NCBI GenBank assembly: GCA_947359465.1
Contig: OX375875.1
Location: 11,067,038 to 11,131,037 of the forward strand
DNA length: 64,000 nt
Direction of reading: 5' to 3'
From: Metellina segmentata
Lineage: Eukaryota; Arthropoda; Arachnida; Araneae; Tetragnathidae
The translations under genes were made by a program, and so were the position numbers. The notes under the pieces are model-generated. The model saw only the letters and a program-made list of their open reading frames with translations. It was not told the DNA's origin and did no database searches. Of the stretch, positions 35,246-48,967 are shown piece by piece. How positions within the stretch are numbered: the stretch's first letter is position 1; every line of letters begins with the position of its first letter.

Positions 35246-36159
35246 TAGGTCTTTCTGCTCTTTTCCAGTCTTTGTCACTTTATTTTCGGGTTAGTTGATC
35301 TGTCGTAATGTGTGACTGGGAGAAAGGAGGTTTCGACTTAATCAAGGCGAAAATGTGGGGAAGACCGTGGCAAAAGCTCAAGATTAAAGTTAAGATCCAG
35401 TCTATACATTCTTGGTCTGCTGTGGATTAGTTAAAAGCAGTGACGCTAACAGTAAACTTCTAAGTAGATTTAAGTATTTTTTTTTTGTCCCAAGGCTTCT
35501 ATCATTTTTTTCTTTTTCCAGTTTTTGATCCATAAAAAAAGAACGAGGGAAAAAATCCTTTTTGGTCTCTTAGTTTCCGTTACTTCCCCAAGTACTCTCT
35601 ATCCACTTTTTTTTATTTGAAAACCATTTCACCGTATAGATGACTCAGGGAGGAATTTTCTGCGCTTTTTTCCGATCACAGCGTCTTAGGAACGGGTTGC
35701 ATGGAATGTATTCTTTCGCATTTTATCATTCTTTGTTTTCATACTGAAGTGTAAAGACTTCCTTTTCTAAGGAAGGACCTTCCCTCTTTTTTCGCACCTC
35801 CTGAGGAACTGGACATTGTGTTCCGCTACCCTTTTTTTGTTTGTTTTTGTGGGAAGTTTGGGAGGGTGTTTGTTCTTGTGTATAATACACAATTTATTCA
35901 TTTATGTATTCTTTACTCTACACCGCAGAAAAAAAAGCTCGTTTTTTTAGCGTTCGCCGTTCACTTCCACACGAGGCGTCAAGCGTAAACCTACAGCATT
36001 TGAATTACAAATTACTGAATAATTAAATAAAGGAATAAAGAGAACAAGGCGTTGTATTGACCGAAGTAAAGATATTTTTCTGTTTCTTCAGTGCGTGATG
36101 AAGCGATTTAAGTTAATAATAGTTATTAAATAACTCATCAGAAATTTTACTTAAATGAA
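35246..36159. other. anonymous spacer
   Basis: Poly-T-rich stretches, no gene recognised. Confidence 0.5.
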
Positions 36160-37160
36160 CAGTGAGAGTTAAAGAGAGACCGGGAGTGAGCTAGAGAGAA
36201 AGAATGGAAGAGCAAGAGAGAAAGATAAATAGAAAGGAAGAGTAAGCAAGGTGTATAAAAGAGTATGAAACAGAGAAAAAGACAGTGAACGAGAGAGAAA
36301 ACTATATAGTCATAGTAAAGAGACAGAGAATGAGAAGAAAGAGAAATAAAGAGACAGAGAATGAGAAGAAAGATAGATAAAGAGACAGAGAATGAAAAGA
36401 AAAGAGAGATAAAGAGACAGAGAATGAAAAGAAAGAGAGATAAAGAGACAGAGAATGAAAAGAAAAGAGAGATAAAGAGACAGAGAATGAGAAAAAAGAT
36501 AGATTAAGAGACAGAGAATGATAAGAAATAGAGATAAAGAGACAGATAATGAGAAGAGAGATAAAGATACAAAGAATGAGAAGAAAGAGAGATAAAGAGA
36601 CAGAGAAAGAGAAGAAAGAGAGATAAAGAGACAGAGAGTGAGAAGAAAGAGAGATAAAGAGACAGAGAATGAGAAGAAAGAGAGATAAAGAGACAGATAA
36701 TGAGAAGAAAGAGAGATAAAGAGACAGAGAATGAGAAGAAAGATAGATAAAGAGACAGAGAATTAGAAGAAAGAGACAGAAAAAACTACAAATAGATAGT
36801 AAAGAGATAGTGAGTGAGAAAAAAAGAGAGATAAAGTAACAGAGAATGAGAAGAAAGAGAGATAAAGTAACAGAGATTGAGAAGAAAGAGAAAAAAAGAG
36901 ACAAAGAATGAGAAGAAAGAGAGGTAAAGAGACAAAGAATGAGAAAACTACAAATTGATAGTAAAGAGATTGAGAGTGAGAAGAAAGAGAGATAAAGTAA
37001 CAGAGAGTGAGAAGAAAGAGATACAGAGAAAGTGAAATAAAGAGACGGGGAGTTAGAAAAAGCGAGACACATAGAGAGTGAAAGAGAAAGGTAGATAGTT
37101 AGAAAGACAATGAGACAGAGAGTTTTAAATAAAGAAAGAGACAGACAATGAGAAATAAAA
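36160..37160 (+). repeat. GA-rich minisatellite, unit about 30 bp
   Basis: Degenerate units of the form gagacagagaatgagaagaa plus agagagataaa repeat for about 1 kb, purine-rich on the plus strand. A 304-codon minus-strand frame through it is a run of Ser, Leu, Phe and Ile produced by the repeat and is not a gene. Such homopurine tracts can adopt triplex forms. Confidence 0.93.
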
Positions 37161-39162
37161 TGACAAAGAGTGACCGAAAAAAGAAAATAATAAAAGCATT
37201 TGAATTGAGTACGCAAAATGACCTAAAATAACTCAAAAATAGAAAGGCTTCGAATTGTGTAGAAAAGAATTTATTTGTGAAAATGAATTTTTTACTATAA
37301 AATATTTATTAACTTATAAAAAACAAATGGAACTAGTAAGATTAATATTTGGGAATAAAAATATTTCAATTAATGTCTTTCTTAAACATTATAATTATAA
37401 TTGAAACATCCTTAAATAATAAATGAAACTGATTTGCTTTGTGGAGAATAACGCAAAAGAATGACCCAACAAAAATGGCTCTGCTTCATACGAGTCTGCT
37501 CCAACTGTTGCATTTCACATTTTCTAAGAACTAACATACAAAGGAAGTATAATGGCAAAGAATTCAAAAGAGCTATTAATTTAGAAAATTTAAAGCATTT
37601 TCTGCTTCATGGCTGGAAGCAAAATTGTTCTTAATTTTTTGAATAAAAGGAAACAGAAATAAACCATGCATTAGTTAGAAAGGTTAAAAATACCATACAA
37701 AATTGACCGGAAGAGTGAAAGATAAAAATTTTTTGCATACATATTCTATTCAGACGTCTAATAAAATACTTTTTCTGCAAATTGCAGACTTAATGACTAA
37801 TTTGAAACACCAATTACACGGATAGAATTTAAAGAAGCAACATCCAAACATTTTTAGTGTTACTTTTTTGTAGCAAGAAAATGCAGCAAAAATTGGAACG
37901 CATATTTTGTTTTAAAAGGGAGTCTTAATATACAGGGGGTTATAGTTTGAAGATGAAATAAATTGATATAAATACATTTTTCTCTTTTTGCATTATTAAT
38001 CAAAATTTTAGTTTGGTTAGACTAACAGGAAAAAAATATTCACGTTTTCTAAATTAAAAGAATGGTTAAACTATTATTTTAAACATCACGTTTAACTGTT
38101 TTGTTTGTTTCTTAAAAAGGTTCGTGTTATTTTCGGAGTGAAAAGACATCATGCAAGTAGTCCTCTGATTTGACCTTTACTTTTCGGAAGTTTTATGTGA
38201 TAAAATAATATGAAATAAATAAAAAAGGATTCAACTACATGACGACTTAGAATTCTGATAGACATGAAGAAAGTATTATATACCCTTTAGGGGGGCTTCA
38301 AATAATGTTTAATAAAGGTAAAAAAAAATCACTGTTATTTCGCAATGGTTAAACGAATTAATTTCTATACGAAATCTATACTAAGAAACCCTAGACTTAA
38401 AAACATTCGTTTAGACTAAAGTCCAAATTCGATCAATATGGTTTGTTATCTTACGTGTTCTGTATAATAGCAGTGATGAAAAGCTTAAGCTTTTCACACG
38501 GTATTTGAAAAGTAGCGAGTTTATTCGTATGATTAAGATATTGAAAGGGCTTTTCACTGTAAACAAAACACTGTAAAACCATGGAAGCTGCGTCCAGCTA
38601 TCCAATACGGAATTGTTATATTCTTATTGTATCTTAATAATTTTAACAGCCAATAGATGGCGCTTGAACACATGCACATATTCTCGTATGATTCGTCGTT
38701 TTCGTGTTCGAGATGTTCTTAATTGTAAAAAATTATGAGTTGTTAAAAATCATCTCATCCTCTCATGCATCCCCTGATCACTAACAGATTAGTTTTAAAT
38801 AAAACATAATAGAATACATGTAGAAAACACGTCCTACCACAAAAACATTAGTGCCATCTACATAGAGGGAAGAGAGAGAGAGACCCTTTTGAAAAACGCT
38901 TTTTTCATGATTTCGCACATTGTTTCTGAGTAGTATATTACTAGACTGTTATCAATAGTTTGCCGGACTGTTACCATTATATATAAGAAATTAAGAAACT
39001 TAGCTTAAATTCTATGCGCAGGTCTGCTAATTTTATATTTTTCTTGTTTTCCCTGACATGTTCACACACACATAATAAAATTTCTTGACATGCTCATCTA
39101 ACAAAAATAATTAAGTATTATGTACTGTATACCTTTTTCTGACAACCTTTTGGAAAAATGTG
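37161..39162. other. anonymous AT-rich spacer
   Basis: About 2 kb with no coding region, repeat ends or RNA gene that I can support. Confidence 0.5.
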
Positions 39163-40008
39163 GGAACAGCTACACTCTACGTTTATGAGCGATGGCAACG
39201 GCCTTGGCGATTTTTTTGGCTCATTTCTAAAGTTGCCAAGGAAAGAATTATTTCTTAACTCTTTTTCTGTCACAAATTTTTTTCTTTTTACGACACGCTT
39301 TTTAAACACATATCAGAACGTTTTAAAAAGTATATTTTTTAAAAACTTTCACAAAAAGTAGTAAGTTTAAGCACAAATCAAAACACATTTGTGAACCAAC
39401 AGAGTAACTTAGCTACAAATGTTGGGTAAGAATATCCTGAAAATTATAAATTACACTAAATACAGTGGGCATGTTGAAAAAGAAAAAGATTTACAAAAGA
39501 AAAAAAGCAAGTAATAATACAACCTGATAACGTCAGAATTCTTTCGTAAAAAAAAAAGAAAACAAAAATATAATAATAATAATAAAAAAAAAAAATAAAT
39601 AAATAAAAAAACCTCTTAATTCATTTGTGAAAACTATTATAATAAAATAAAATTCCACAACTGTCAAAATACAAATAAATGGACCAATGGTATCACAGAA
39701 AACGATTTAAGAGGACCAATGCAATCAAAGGATATTTAAAAAAATAAAAGAACCAATTGGAGGAAAGAAAAAATTTCTAACGAACCAATGAAATCAAACG
39801 GATTTTGGAAGAACTTTCTAGAATATTCAAAATGAAAGTTTCCGAATCCCGAGGTTGCCATGAAAACCACAACAACCACAACAAAAGATGGGTTAATTAA
39901 TAATCCTTAATAGCCTTAATTTATCATAACTCGCTACTAGAAGTGTGCCAAAAAAAATAAATCGCCAAGCCGTTGCCATCACTCATAAACGTAGAGTGTA
40001 GCTGTACC
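39163..40008. mobile_element. TIR element of undetermined superfamily, copy 1 (846 bp)
   Basis: The octamer aaaatgtg flanks both sides exactly (39155-39162 and 40009-40016). Inverted repeats of roughly 90 bp begin GGAACAGCTACACTCTACG on the left and GGTACAGCTACACTCTACG on the right, reversed, and continue through GGCAACGGC and cgagttatg-like sequence. The interior is A-rich and non-coding. The 8-bp duplication allows hAT or Merlin-like; GG ends lean away from hAT. A shorter relative lies at 44612-44932. Confidence 0.85.
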
Positions 40009-43000
40009 AAAATGTGTTGATAATTCTGATTTGCAAAAGGAAATGGAATAATGGATCAGGCTCTATTCGAGGAAACATATTTTTTCTGGATCTAACTCCT
40101 ATTATTCCTGATTAACGAAACTGCCCAGCACGAGTAATCAGTTTATACCACGGTTCCTCGGTTTCATTCAGTCTCAAACATTTATTATCATGACTTATCA
40201 AACATTTATTATCATGTTAGTCGAATGACTCGTTAATATAGGAAAGTGCGTTCAGTTAATGGGACAGTTTGATTAATAAAAAATTACTTTAAAATTGATA
40301 CTTCTTTTAGATGAAAAGAGGGATTTCATAGGCGAAATTTTCTGTCTGGGTTAGCAAGACGTATGAGACAGTACAACTTCATCTACAAAACGTACTTCTG
40401 AGATAGATTACACTGCTGTACAGGGTAAATATCTGGCGAAATTATACAAAGTGGTAGAGAGGGTCCAAAATAAACATTTTTTTGACAAAGAATGTGCGTT
40501 TGGAAATTCCACTTTTAGGTGGCAGAGGGCGCTGTTTAGGTCAGTGGATAACGTCATTTCTGTGGTGTAAGACCTAATTACCCACTTGAATTTTCTACGG
40601 CAAGCTCCTAATTCGTGTAGCGACGCATGCCTTTGAAAATGTATCTGGAATGACGCCCTGTGCCACATAATTTAATACATTCAACTTCAACCTCAAAAAC
40701 GTTAACTCAAAAAATAGCTCAAATTTTACCTACACCAAGTAATCACATGAAGCAGATGGAACTTATAAAGATAAATTTCCTAACAAAATATATCCTTGTC
40801 TTTGAGGAGAACACTGGGATCAGTTGATCCCATTGTATATATTTACAAACTATGAAGGCACATTAGAACACAAAAGAACTAAAAAATTAAATAAATACAC
40901 CGGTTTTGGAATTGATCATTAAAAATTAACAAGGAAAGTCTCAAGTAATTCTTTTACTTTTATTTGGAAAAAACTTTTGAATTCAACTAGAAACCTGTAT
41001 GTCTTTTGACAGGAAAATGATTTAAAAATTTTCATTCACAATAATTATTCAATATTCCAGTTAATGGAATTCGGAATTGAACTCCAACAACAAATATTTC
41101 AATTCATTTCTTCCTCTCCTTTGACAGTTTCTGTCACTAGTGTCATCATTCTGAAAGAATATTCGTCGAGAAACAAGTAGTCTCACGGATAAAACAGCCA
41201 TTTTTTATTGACAACCCTTTGTATCAATTTTCCCACGTGTGGAATAAATGTACGAAAATATCGTGTTCACAGTTTCTAAAAATCTTTGTAGCCACATTTT
41301 TATAGATGGAACACGCCATTCTAAAATATCGAGGAAGTATTTTTTGTTTCTTCGAGATATTTTTTGCTCCTTGGAGAAATGGAATGATCGCATTTGACAT
41401 ATTCATTCTAATCCAGCTCCTTTTGTTCTATGTCGATATGCATGCTTTGGATATTTTTGAAAAATACATTTTTCATTTGGTGTGGTTGAAAGTTTTCTTT
41501 CATATGTACTGGTTGCCTGGAATTTTACGTAAAATAGTGAGAGCCTATTTTTGGTTTTTAAGATGTCTATCTTAGTTCCTTTTAGATACACTTCTATTCT
41601 TAGCAATATATGATATCGATATATTTTACTTGTTTTTCCTTGTACTGGCAGTAAATAAACGTGTCCATCTCAGATTTTTAGTGTATAGCATTATTCGGAA
41701 AAAAAGTATTTTTAAACTTACACCATTTATCTTTATTCTTTGTCACATTTCTTTTAGCCATAGCATGTTTTTTTATTATTTTATTTTTTCGTTTTATATA
41801 TCAATAGAAGGAATGGTACAAAGAATTTAAAATGGATGCTTAATCATGAGGATTTTTCTGTAAAACTATACGCTTGGACGTTAGTGTTTTCGGTAACATC
41901 TTTTTTGTGGTTTATCCCATCAGCTTATTCTAACTTTTTCAGCATTCGTTTATATAAAATATAAATCCCAAGCATAGCCAACTTAACAATAAATCAATTG
42001 AATTATTTATTATATTCTGAAGTAATTTTATTCTCGATAGGGGGGGGGGTTATGTTTACATTGAAAATTCCTCTGATTGATGGAATTTGCACCCCAGTTG
42101 CACCTGATTCAAGCAAATTATGGGATATTTACATGTTTTCGAATAAATCCCTAGAAAATGTGTGCCAGATGGCGTTATTAACTAATTTGATCTAATCTAC
42201 TGTTGGCATCGGTGTAGTTGCTTATGGTCGTAGAAAAGCAAGACTTACCATCATTACTGTCAGGATTGTCATCCCATAGCTGGCAGCACATAATGTTTAG
42301 AGTATTGGCTTCTAATTCACTTGGAAGAAGACTGATTATTTTATAGGTGACCAGATTAACAGAAGGATTGCATTATATACACTCTCTATAACAAGAAAAT
42401 AGACGACCAAGAAGGTGCATAATTACAGTGTTGCCTGGATCAATCAACTTGAAACGGCGCTGACTGGTCACGTATAGTCTTTAATCTCGTCATTAGCGAA
42501 ACTCGGGCAGATCTTGATGGACGATATATCTCGTCGAAACCATTTGGAGGGCTAATCATGAAGAAATAAGATGGCCACCCGCTACCACAACTACGACAAC
42601 ACTTATTCATCGTGTATGATTATAGCATGATTCTGTTACACGTACGAATGACTTTTGTTGATGGAGTAACAAATTAGTAATTCACTACGGATAAAGAACT
42701 GAATGAACCTTGGATACATGGTTCTCTGCTCAGATGAAAACCTTTCTTGAGGACATGCTTGGGAAGCTAGGAACAAATGAGTTGAAAAGCAAGGGCATGT
42801 GCTGAAAAAGTATCTTGTAGGTTATCTATGTTTATTGGAATAAAGTTTTTGCTGCATTTCAGGTAGTTTTTGACTCACACTCCAATCATTGATCAATACT
42901 GTAGTAAACGTTCTCGTTGATTTTGAGCAATCCAATACAATCCAATATCTGGAATCTATTCTTGAATTGGACACACATTAGGGAAGTAAAATCCATTTTA

Positions 43001-44611
43001 CCTTATTCAACACAGAAGTGAACGATACTAGGGCATCTTTACCGTTACACATGGCCTGGAAAGGGTTTTTAAATAGAAAGTGTTTGTAACACCCAAATGA
43101 GTTTTTACTTATAATTTTCATTCTAAACGATGATGGGCATTTAATCCAACAAAAATCGTCTTTAACATTTAATTGGGATTCTTGAATAGTGATTTAGTCT
43201 TTTGATGTCTATATTATATGAGGTGCGTTTGCTACATATTCGAATGGATCAATGATCATTAATTACATTATTTAAGGGAATAAATGACGCGATTAAACTT
43301 TATGGTAGATTACATTGGGGACATTTCATTTAGACGTGACAGACTTCCGAGGACTATGCCAGAAACCACACTGTTAAGAATTTAGGTATTAAGATCTAAA
43401 AATTGTGCCACTAGTACTTTGTTCACATTTCAATTTTAGTTTTCTGTGAGTGGCAACGGACTGTAAGTTTTTAACTTGCCGTTTCTATTTTTAATGCTTG
43501 AATAAAAGTTGTTATCGTTAAAGATTTTGTCATTTATCTGGAGATCTTGTAGTTCATTTGAGTGACTGGAGTACATAGATTTTATTTATTTATTTATTCT
43601 TCGCACCAGTAAAAGACACATTTATTAGTTAATAAACAACGGTGTTTTGACACTGTCAAATTAATTTATGTTACTTCCGACCATTCTATCACTCAAGATG
43701 ATTTTCGAATCCCCGCTTTTCGCCACGTGCATTTCTTAGAATGGAAACAAGATATTCGAAGCGCTTTTTCGTTTTTTTTTTTCGGGGTTCTTCTGGATCT
43801 TGTCAGCAATAAACAGAGGAGGAAATTATTTCCGCATCTCTTGCAAGGAGGAATCGATTCATTCGCTCCTGTGCAATATTTACTCCACTTGTCGATCGAA
43901 AAGGAACCGCATATATAAATGTGTTTCCGCATAAATATTCATGTCCGCATTCTGAGCTCACATACTCTGGAAATAGTATTTTTACCCAAAATAAACACCG
44001 GATGCAAGATTGCAAATTTACGCGAGATTCGGGTCTCTTTCGTTTCTTCTAAGCTGTAATGATTTACTGCTTGGATGTGTTTTTATTTTGGCTTTGGCGG
44101 AGTTTGCGTCGTTGGAAATGAAGCTGAAACAATCTTCATTAATGAGGCTGAATATCATTCTTCATGATGCATTCTTCCAAGACTAAATGGGAACAGAGGT
44201 GTAGACCAAGGGACTGTTTTCGGAAACTTGGATTTTTACAGTCAGGGATACAATTTTTTACTAGAAATATTTTTAGCGTAATGCTGTTTTTACAGCAGTA
44301 AGCAGTTCCTAAACTCGCTTTTCTGAATTCCCATTTTGTTGACTCAGCAAGAATATAAATGATATACATCTGTTTTCTCTTTTGTGTTAAGTTTAAGCAG
44401 TTTTTTATTTCTATATTGCAGTGGGACACTAAAGGATTTTAAATCCATGGGATCAAAAAGTTCTAACACAAAGAACAAGGAATACAGATTGAAAATACAA
44501 CTAGATAGTATGAACAAAACAATGAAAATTGGTTGTATTGGATAATCGACAGTATAAACAAAATAATGCAGACATTAAATTCAAAAGGGGAGAATTATTA
44601 TGACAGAATAG
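40009..44611. other. long anonymous AT-rich region
   Basis: About 4.6 kb without a supportable gene. It contains a copy of the dispersed repeat GATGGACGATATATCTCG near 42515, an uninterrupted run of ten G near 42041, a short direct duplication of catttattatcatg near 40190, and open frames at 40408-40668 (minus) and 41306-41575 (plus) that I cannot relate to any family. Confidence 0.45.
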
Positions 44612-44932
44612 AAAATAGATAGATTCACTCTGCGTTTATAGCGGTGGCAACGGCCTTCGTGCTTTGTTTGCGGCACTTCTAAAGTCGCAAAGGAAAGAAT
44701 GATTTCAAAAGAACCAATGAAATCAAACGACAGTTTAACAGATTTTGAAAGAACCAAAAAAAAATTCTAAATGAAAATTTAAACTTTCCGCTCACCGAGG
44801 TTGTCATAAAAACTGCTATTAGGGAAATACAGATAGGTTGCCTTAACCTGCCATAACTCGCCTCTAGAAGTGCTCCAAAAAAACACAGCCAATACCGTTG
44901 TCACCGTTATAATCGTAGACTGAAGTTGTTCC
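44612..44932. mobile_element. TIR element of undetermined superfamily, copy 2 (about 320 bp)
   Basis: The right end, reversed, reads GGAACAACTTCAGTCTACG and continues with GGTGACAACGG. The left end is decayed before CACTCTGCGTTTATAGCGG. Both ends pair with each other and with 39163-40008. The internal gaaccaatgaaatcaaacg is shared with copy 1 (39783). Left boundary and target duplication are uncertain. Confidence 0.7.
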
Positions 44933-45497
44933 AGAATATTAATTAAAATATATACGAAAGCTAATAACTTGTTAATTATTAAATAATTGTTATAAAACTT
45001 GTTAATTATTTATTCACATTTCCTGGGCTCCAGTATAGTTTGGTTCTCACCAGTTGGCGGTCGAGTTGCTGATGATTAATCATCTCCAATTGGTACCGTG
45101 TTTTAGAGAAACCATTCAGGTAGTTTCTAAAATACAAAATTGAAACTTCGCATTTGTTTTGTTTAAAATTCTGTGAAATTGTTTTCATTTCCATCAACAG
45201 TTTTGGCACGAGAGCGCAATCGCGTGATGTTTGATCGAGTCGTTGCCATACAACAAATAAAAATGGAATATTTCGCGTGCTTCGCAAGATGTATATGTTT
45301 AGATACGCCTTTTGTAAAATCTGCTATTGTTGAAATAATAATTTATGCAAAAAGAATTACCAGAAAATGTCTATACACAATCAGGCTAAGTGTCCGATCA
45401 ATGTTGAAATGCAATACAAGTAATGGTTCTCGAAGGCATATTGTTTAGAGACTCAATGATTTTAAATAGTCCATCATTTTGCTTCTTCCTATATATA
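44933..45497. other. anonymous spacer
   Basis: Nothing recognised. Confidence 0.45.
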
Positions 45498-46060
45498 CAC
45501 TATACTACAATAATGGACCGGACAGCAAGATGTGATGGTATGAGGGAAAGGATAAATGCTTTGATAGGGGATGGTTCCACTCGTGCTGCATTTACACTAG
45601 CAACCCTTCTGGGCATACTTTTAACAAGGTTTTGATACACAGCTACGGGTATTTGTGTTCATTCTTGCTGCAAGAATGTAGCCAGCTCAGCTGTAGATTT
45701 CGGACATGGTTCCATGGTCCGTAAGTGTCGCTCTAACTCGTCCCACAAATGTTCTATGGGGTTTAGGTCGGTACTCTGAACAGGCCAGGGAAGACGTTTT
45801 GCATCCATTTCTTGCAACCTCTGCTTGACAGAGGCTGCAACATGACATGGAGGGTCTTGGAAGTAACATTCGTCCATTCCATAAAATTGCCACATCGCAG
45901 GAAGAACCTGATTGTCCAAAATGTTCATGTAGGCGACGGCGTTCAATTGACTAGGAACAACATGCAAAGGTTCCAAGCCATACCACAAAAAACACCCCCA
46001 AACAAGTAGTCGGATTTTATGAAAATCCTCTAGCGTACGGTCCATTATTGTAAGGTAGTG
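45498..46060 (-). mobile_element. Tc1 deletion derivative, family 2, copy 1 (563 bp)
   Basis: TA flanks (45496-45497, 46061-46062) enclose repeats CACTATACTACAATAATGG and, reversed, CACTACCTTACAATAATGG. The minus-strand frame from 46045 to 45659 starts with the ATG inside the terminal repeat (MDRT) and passes directly into LLVWGCFLWYGLEPLHVV, the transposase middle. It then has YFQDPPCH (second Asp region, one residue shorter than the family) and TDLNPIEHLWDELE (Glu). The N-terminal DNA-binding half and first Asp are missing. Related copies: 55390-55953 and 58401-58520. Confidence 0.9.
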
Positions 46061-47245
46061 TATATACTAATACGATTTATTAATTCGCGTTTGCTTATTC
46101 GTAAATAACTGCAGATTTGTTTCATTCTGACTACTTTGATAATAACATTTTGTTTTACGATGAATAACAATTTTGCACAAGGAATAAGTAGTACCATTAC
46201 AATGAAAATTGTTCAGACATTAATAAATGATTAAAAGTGTGATTGTTAGAAATTTTGACGATAAGTTTAGATTTTGTTTAGATTTAGAAGTGCATCGGAT
46301 TTTTTTTAAAGCTTTAGAATTAACGAAAATAAGCGGGAAGTGAAGAATAAGCAAATCCTCGGAAAATGCATATTCGATTTTAATTGATAATCCCTAATAA
46401 TCTTGAAGAAGTTACTCAACCACACAAACAGATCAACTCAAAATTTGGAATGAAGATAGGCAGAGGATTTATTTCTTATGAATTATAAATAATCTCGAAT
46501 TTCTTTATTTTTATTTGTAAATTACATATATATTTATGAATATTTTTTTTATTATTTCCCACTTTTGTGATGTTTAATGAGCAGTAGACTAAACAGCTTG
46601 CTTGTAGAATAATTGATCGGATCAACATACAAGAACAACAACTAAAGCTTCACAACTATTATTAAGTGAGTTTCGTATATCCAGTGTTTGACCTGAGAAA
46701 TGGCATTTGATCACCATAATATACGAAACTACTACTACGAAGGATTTACCTGTAAACATAATCACTTCTGGTCAGTAAGTGGATTGTATTATATTCATAT
46801 TGGAGATAAGTGCAAAACCTTATTATTGTATTTAAAAGCTATTTGAAAAAGAAAATATTTTGCTGATCGGAAGTATAAAAACTAAATTTAAAGGTTATTT
46901 CCTCACATTTGTATCATACACTTTTTAGATAATTGTTATACATGCTTTAGTTGAAATAAATACGGGCGTGTAAATAAGTGTTGACTTTAATTCATGTGAA
47001 ACAGCTTAAAAACTTTAAATTTAAATTATACGTGATGGTATTTGGGTCTATCATAACGCTTTCTTTTTCTGATGGAATCCTTGGTAGGAAAAACTTTTTT
47101 TTAACCTACGTCCGTATAGGTAGGAGAAACTTGATGCTACTAAATCAAGCTTGAGAAACACTGATGCACAAGGATGGTATTCCACATTATTTTTGTCCAC
47201 AGTTCAACATTCTTTTAGGTAATTTGTGTTGGATGTAGAAAGAGA
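46061..47245. other. anonymous AT-rich spacer
   Basis: Nothing recognised. Confidence 0.5.
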
Positions 47246-47282
47246 GTTTCCTCAAACTTGGGCACCCCAAGTTTGAGGAAAC
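47246..47282. repeat. perfect 17-bp inverted repeat, 3-nt loop
   Basis: GTTTCCTCAAACTTGGG, then CAC, then the exact reverse complement. It stands alone in AT-rich sequence, with no terminal repeats or ORF around it. It could form a stem-loop in RNA or a small cruciform. Confidence 0.95.
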
Positions 47283-48264
47283 GATAGAATTTATATGCCA
47301 TGCTTCAACAGTCACTATTCCTTTAAGGATAATTTCCTGAAAAGAAAAATAGTAGTTTAAGGTTTTTTCTTAGTTTTCTTGAATTTTTTTTTTCCTGATT
47401 CGTTTATGGTGTAGTGTATATTCTGTAAATCTTTCTTAGATTAGTGTCTTAGACTGGACTTCACACGGGTTGAAATTATTTTTCTTTCTTTATCATCAGT
47501 TTCAAAAGTTCAAGTAAAATGAACTATTATTGTTTCAATTATTTGTGTATTCAAATACAGTTGTATTTTGATTAAATTATAATTTTTAACTAGATTTTTT
47601 AAAGCTTCCTTTAACGAATTCCTCTTTTACGAACTTTTAAGTCCTGTTTATATTTATTTGCTCAATTGTCGTTTCTCTACAGAAAAATATCTAACTATAG
47701 AGAACAAAAAAATATATGAAAAATATCCAAAAAATACCAGAAAAAGACAAATACAGTGTTAGAAATAGTTTCAACAAAACGTTTTATTGAAGCCAATTAT
47801 TTTTTGTATTGAAATCATTACAAAATGTATCAACCTCCCCCAAAAAATTATGCCAAGGTTTATGCCAAAAAAATATCCAAAGATTCTGAATTTTGTATGA
47901 CCAACTTTTGATCGCATCCAATTTAATTATAAACCGATTTCAAAAATAATAGTACCGTAAGAAAGAGTACATTCTGAGGTATACTGCGATAGTTTAAAAA
48001 TTAAAAACTAATAGTAATAAGATATAAATACGGCAGTTTAAAAAAAAAGTAACACAAATGTCCCGATTTTTCCCGAATTTCAAAAAAATATTATCAAGAA
48101 CCAAATTGAAATTAAAAAAAAAAAACTCGACGAGCTGCAAAAATTTACGTTGAGAGGTACTCTTAAAAGAAACTCCCGGCTGAAGACTGAAAATTTGAAT
48201 GTGTTTTGCTCACTCGCGGAAGAAATTTCGCTTCTTCAATTTTGACACTTAATAAACCCTAAAC
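47283..48264. other. anonymous AT-rich spacer
   Basis: Nothing recognised. Confidence 0.5.
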
Positions 48265-48437
48265 TAATAGCCGCATCGGAAAAAAATCTTAATAATTGTC
48301 CAGGGAATACGATGAAGAACAAACCATGTTAATTTTTTTTTTCCGATCAGTACTTTCTCGGGAAACCGTCTAAGAATCGAGCTAAACAACACAGTTTTCA
48401 ATCCTGCGGCGGCGGTAACATTTTTTTAATATAGAGA
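48265..48437 (-). repeat. dispersed repeat, possible Helitron-like 5' end, copy 1
   Basis: Reading the minus strand from 48437, TCTCTATATTAAAAAAATG is followed by ACCGCCGCCGCAGGATTG and AAAACTGTGTTGTTTAGC, then the decayed remainder up to ccgatgcgg. A second copy with the same order lies at 53598-53786. The TCTCTATA start resembles Helitron 5' ends, but no 3' hairpin plus CTRR end was found, so the class is uncertain. Confidence 0.6.
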
Positions 48438-48967
48438 GATTTATCGGAATATACCTTCATATGGCAATCAAATAACGGTGACCCATTTTCAATTTCACAA
48501 ATAAAATATTCTATGTCCATCGACATGATGTTTATTAAGTTTACAATAAGAAAAGAGAGGAAGGAAAAGAAAAACGATACGTTGTTCACTCGTTACAGGC
48601 AAGCAGTCTACTAAATAATCACCCGTGCGCGCGAACAGGCCTGTACATGTAGGTTCAATTCCCACAGATGTGATACTAAAACAATTTCGTCACCCTCGAA
48701 ATAGAACGGGTTGTATTTATTTAGTTACCCCAACTAGATAATCACCAATTCGCGAGTTTTCAAACTAAACAGTTTCTAAGCCCAAATCACCAGTGCGCGA
48801 GCAGCCTTATACCTTACTCATTCTTACTTTTCTATAACATAGACCTAGACCATTTCTGTGTAGAATCGTTATTCACCAAATGAAGGGTAGTTACTCGAGA
48901 GAGATTTTATTGCATACAAGTTGTTTCTTAACTCTCTGTAGAAACTTTAAGGGGAGGTTTTAATGAA
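48438..48967. other. anonymous spacer
   Basis: A stretch near 48645-48675 with aggttcaattcccac looks B-box-like, but no A box or cloverleaf could be supported. Confidence 0.4.

Noticed and set aside
36302..37216. 304-codon open frame on the minus strand, rich in Ser, Leu, Phe
   Set aside because: It is produced entirely by the GA-rich minisatellite and has no domain; homopurine repeats keep frames open by composition.
41306..41575. 89-codon hydrophobic open frame
   Set aside because: Opposite-strand frames of similar size overlap it, composition is AT-driven, and no family or splice context supports it.
42041..42050. Run of ten G as a regulatory G-tract
   Set aside because: A single G run cannot form a standard quadruplex alone and may be a sequencing or slippage product.
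48640..48680. tRNA-like aggttcaattcccac
   Set aside because: Only a B-box-like word; no matching A box at the right distance and no stem pairing that I could support.
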